The notes beneath the pieces are model-generated. The model saw only the letters and a program-made list of their open reading frames with translations, searched no databases and was not told the DNA's origin. Below are positions 23,469-23,655 of a stretch of 23,655 nt of DNA, piece after piece. Position 1 is the first letter of the stretch. Each line of letters begins with the position of its first letter. The translations under genes were made by a program, and so were the position numbers. This stretch comes from an uncultured Alistipes sp. (GTDB taxonomy: Bacteria; Bacteroidota; Bacteroidia; Bacteroidales; Rikenellaceae): the NCBI GenBank assembly GCA_904502005.1, contig CAJGDC010000028.1:1-23655 (forward strand). Reading direction: 5' to 3'.

Positions 23469-23515
23469 GATGAAGTAATTATTAACATTTATAAACTTCT
23501 AAACATTTTTTCACT

Positions 23516-23655
23516 ATGGCTTATTTAACAGCAGAGAAAAAGGAGGAGATTTTCGGTCAGTACGGCAAGTCTAACAAGGACACTGGTTCACCAGAGAGCC
23601 AGATTGCACTGTTTTCGTACCGTATCAGCCACCTTACAGAGCACCTTAAGAGCAA
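23516..23655 (+). CDS. rpsO: 30S ribosomal protein S15 (partial, cut by window end)
   Basis: The first 46 codons read MAYLTAEKKEEIFGQYGKSN and continue KDTGSPESQIALFSYRISHLTEHL, the S15 N-terminus including the conserved DTGSPE-QIA segment that contacts 16S rRNA at the three-way junction of helices 20-22. The full protein is about 89 residues, so roughly half is here; no stop is reached before the window ends. It has its own promoter at 23426-23433, divergent from apbE, and a possible autoregulatory hairpin in the leader. Confidence 0.97.
   Translation, partial: MAYLTAEKKEEIFGQYGKSNKDTGSPESQIALFSYRISHLTEHLKS

Noticed and set aside
23464..23478. Tiny open frame ATG-CGG-ATG-AAG-TAA in the rpsO leader
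   Set aside because: Four codons only, and its start overlaps the leader hairpin; too short to call a leader peptide without conservation.
1..23655. CRISPR array, insertion sequence, phage or toxin-antitoxin system
   Set aside because: I looked on both strands for regularly spaced repeats, transposase or integrase motifs and small paired toxin genes and saw none; base and codon use look even along the window.

Overview
This window looks like a chromosomal segment of a member of the Bacteroidetes, most likely order Bacteroidales. The reasons are these. Almost every promoter I can see carries the Bacteroidetes -7 box TAnnTTTG. Shine-Dalgarno sequences are absent before the starts. Signal peptides end in 'AQ'. 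The gene sets uppS-bamA-ompH-ompH and tgt-LptF/G-PASTA-rluD are typical of the phylum. The aminofutalosine synthase gene (mqnE) points away from the classical menaquinone route of Bacteroides and might suggest a Rikenellaceae-like host, but I hold that loosely. I see no insertion sequence, phage gene, CRISPR array or other sign of recent transfer; this is mostly core housekeeping DNA.

Layout. Positions 1-540 hold tRNA-Glu(UUC) and rpsT (S20), with a possible structured leader between them and a strong terminator after. Positions 595-2713 (minus) are pdxJ then cca, overlapping by 8 bases. Divergent from these, and starting from promoters that overlap head-on, is the plus-strand cell-envelope run nadK, uppS, bamA and two ompH/Skp-like chaperones (2775-8174), closed by a terminator. 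Next comes a small plus-strand unit of a six-helix membrane protein and a winged-helix regulator (8296-9203), with a palindrome sitting inside its promoter. It converges on an EamA-type transporter (minus, 9200-10111).

From 10207 to 17317 a tight plus-strand operon runs tgt, LptF/LptG permease, mqnE, PASTA protein, RluD-type pseudouridine synthase and YgiQ-type radical SAM protein. From 21353 back to 17357 a minus-strand operon runs family 2 glycosyltransferase, ECF sigma factor, rsmG and a secreted calcineurin-like phosphoesterase. Upstream of it, also on the minus strand, are an ApbE flavin transferase lipoprotein and a DgkB/YegS-type lipid kinase (23282 to 21406). The window ends in the start of rpsO (S15), preceded by a leader hairpin.

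How the genes fit together: uppS makes the lipid carrier for envelope glycans, BamA with Skp-like chaperones builds the outer membrane, and the LptF/G protein exports LPS. Cca finishes tRNA 3' ends, and the tRNA-Glu here does not encode its CCA. tgt, rluD and rsmG modify tRNA and rRNA. pdxJ, nadK, mqnE and apbE supply cofactors.

The observations I would follow first are: three genes (uppS, tgt, the glycosyltransferase) whose promoter boxes sit only 6-8 bases before the ATG, implying nearly leaderless mRNAs; mutually exclusive hairpins between the lipid kinase and the glycosyltransferase, one arm being a promoter box; the palindrome in the promoter of the membrane-protein/regulator pair; three proteins with altered key residues (a Tgt without zinc cysteines, a phosphoesterase with an altered GNHD motif, a GT2 protein without DxD); and possible structured leaders before rpsT and rpsO. 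I found no clearly new multi-gene system.
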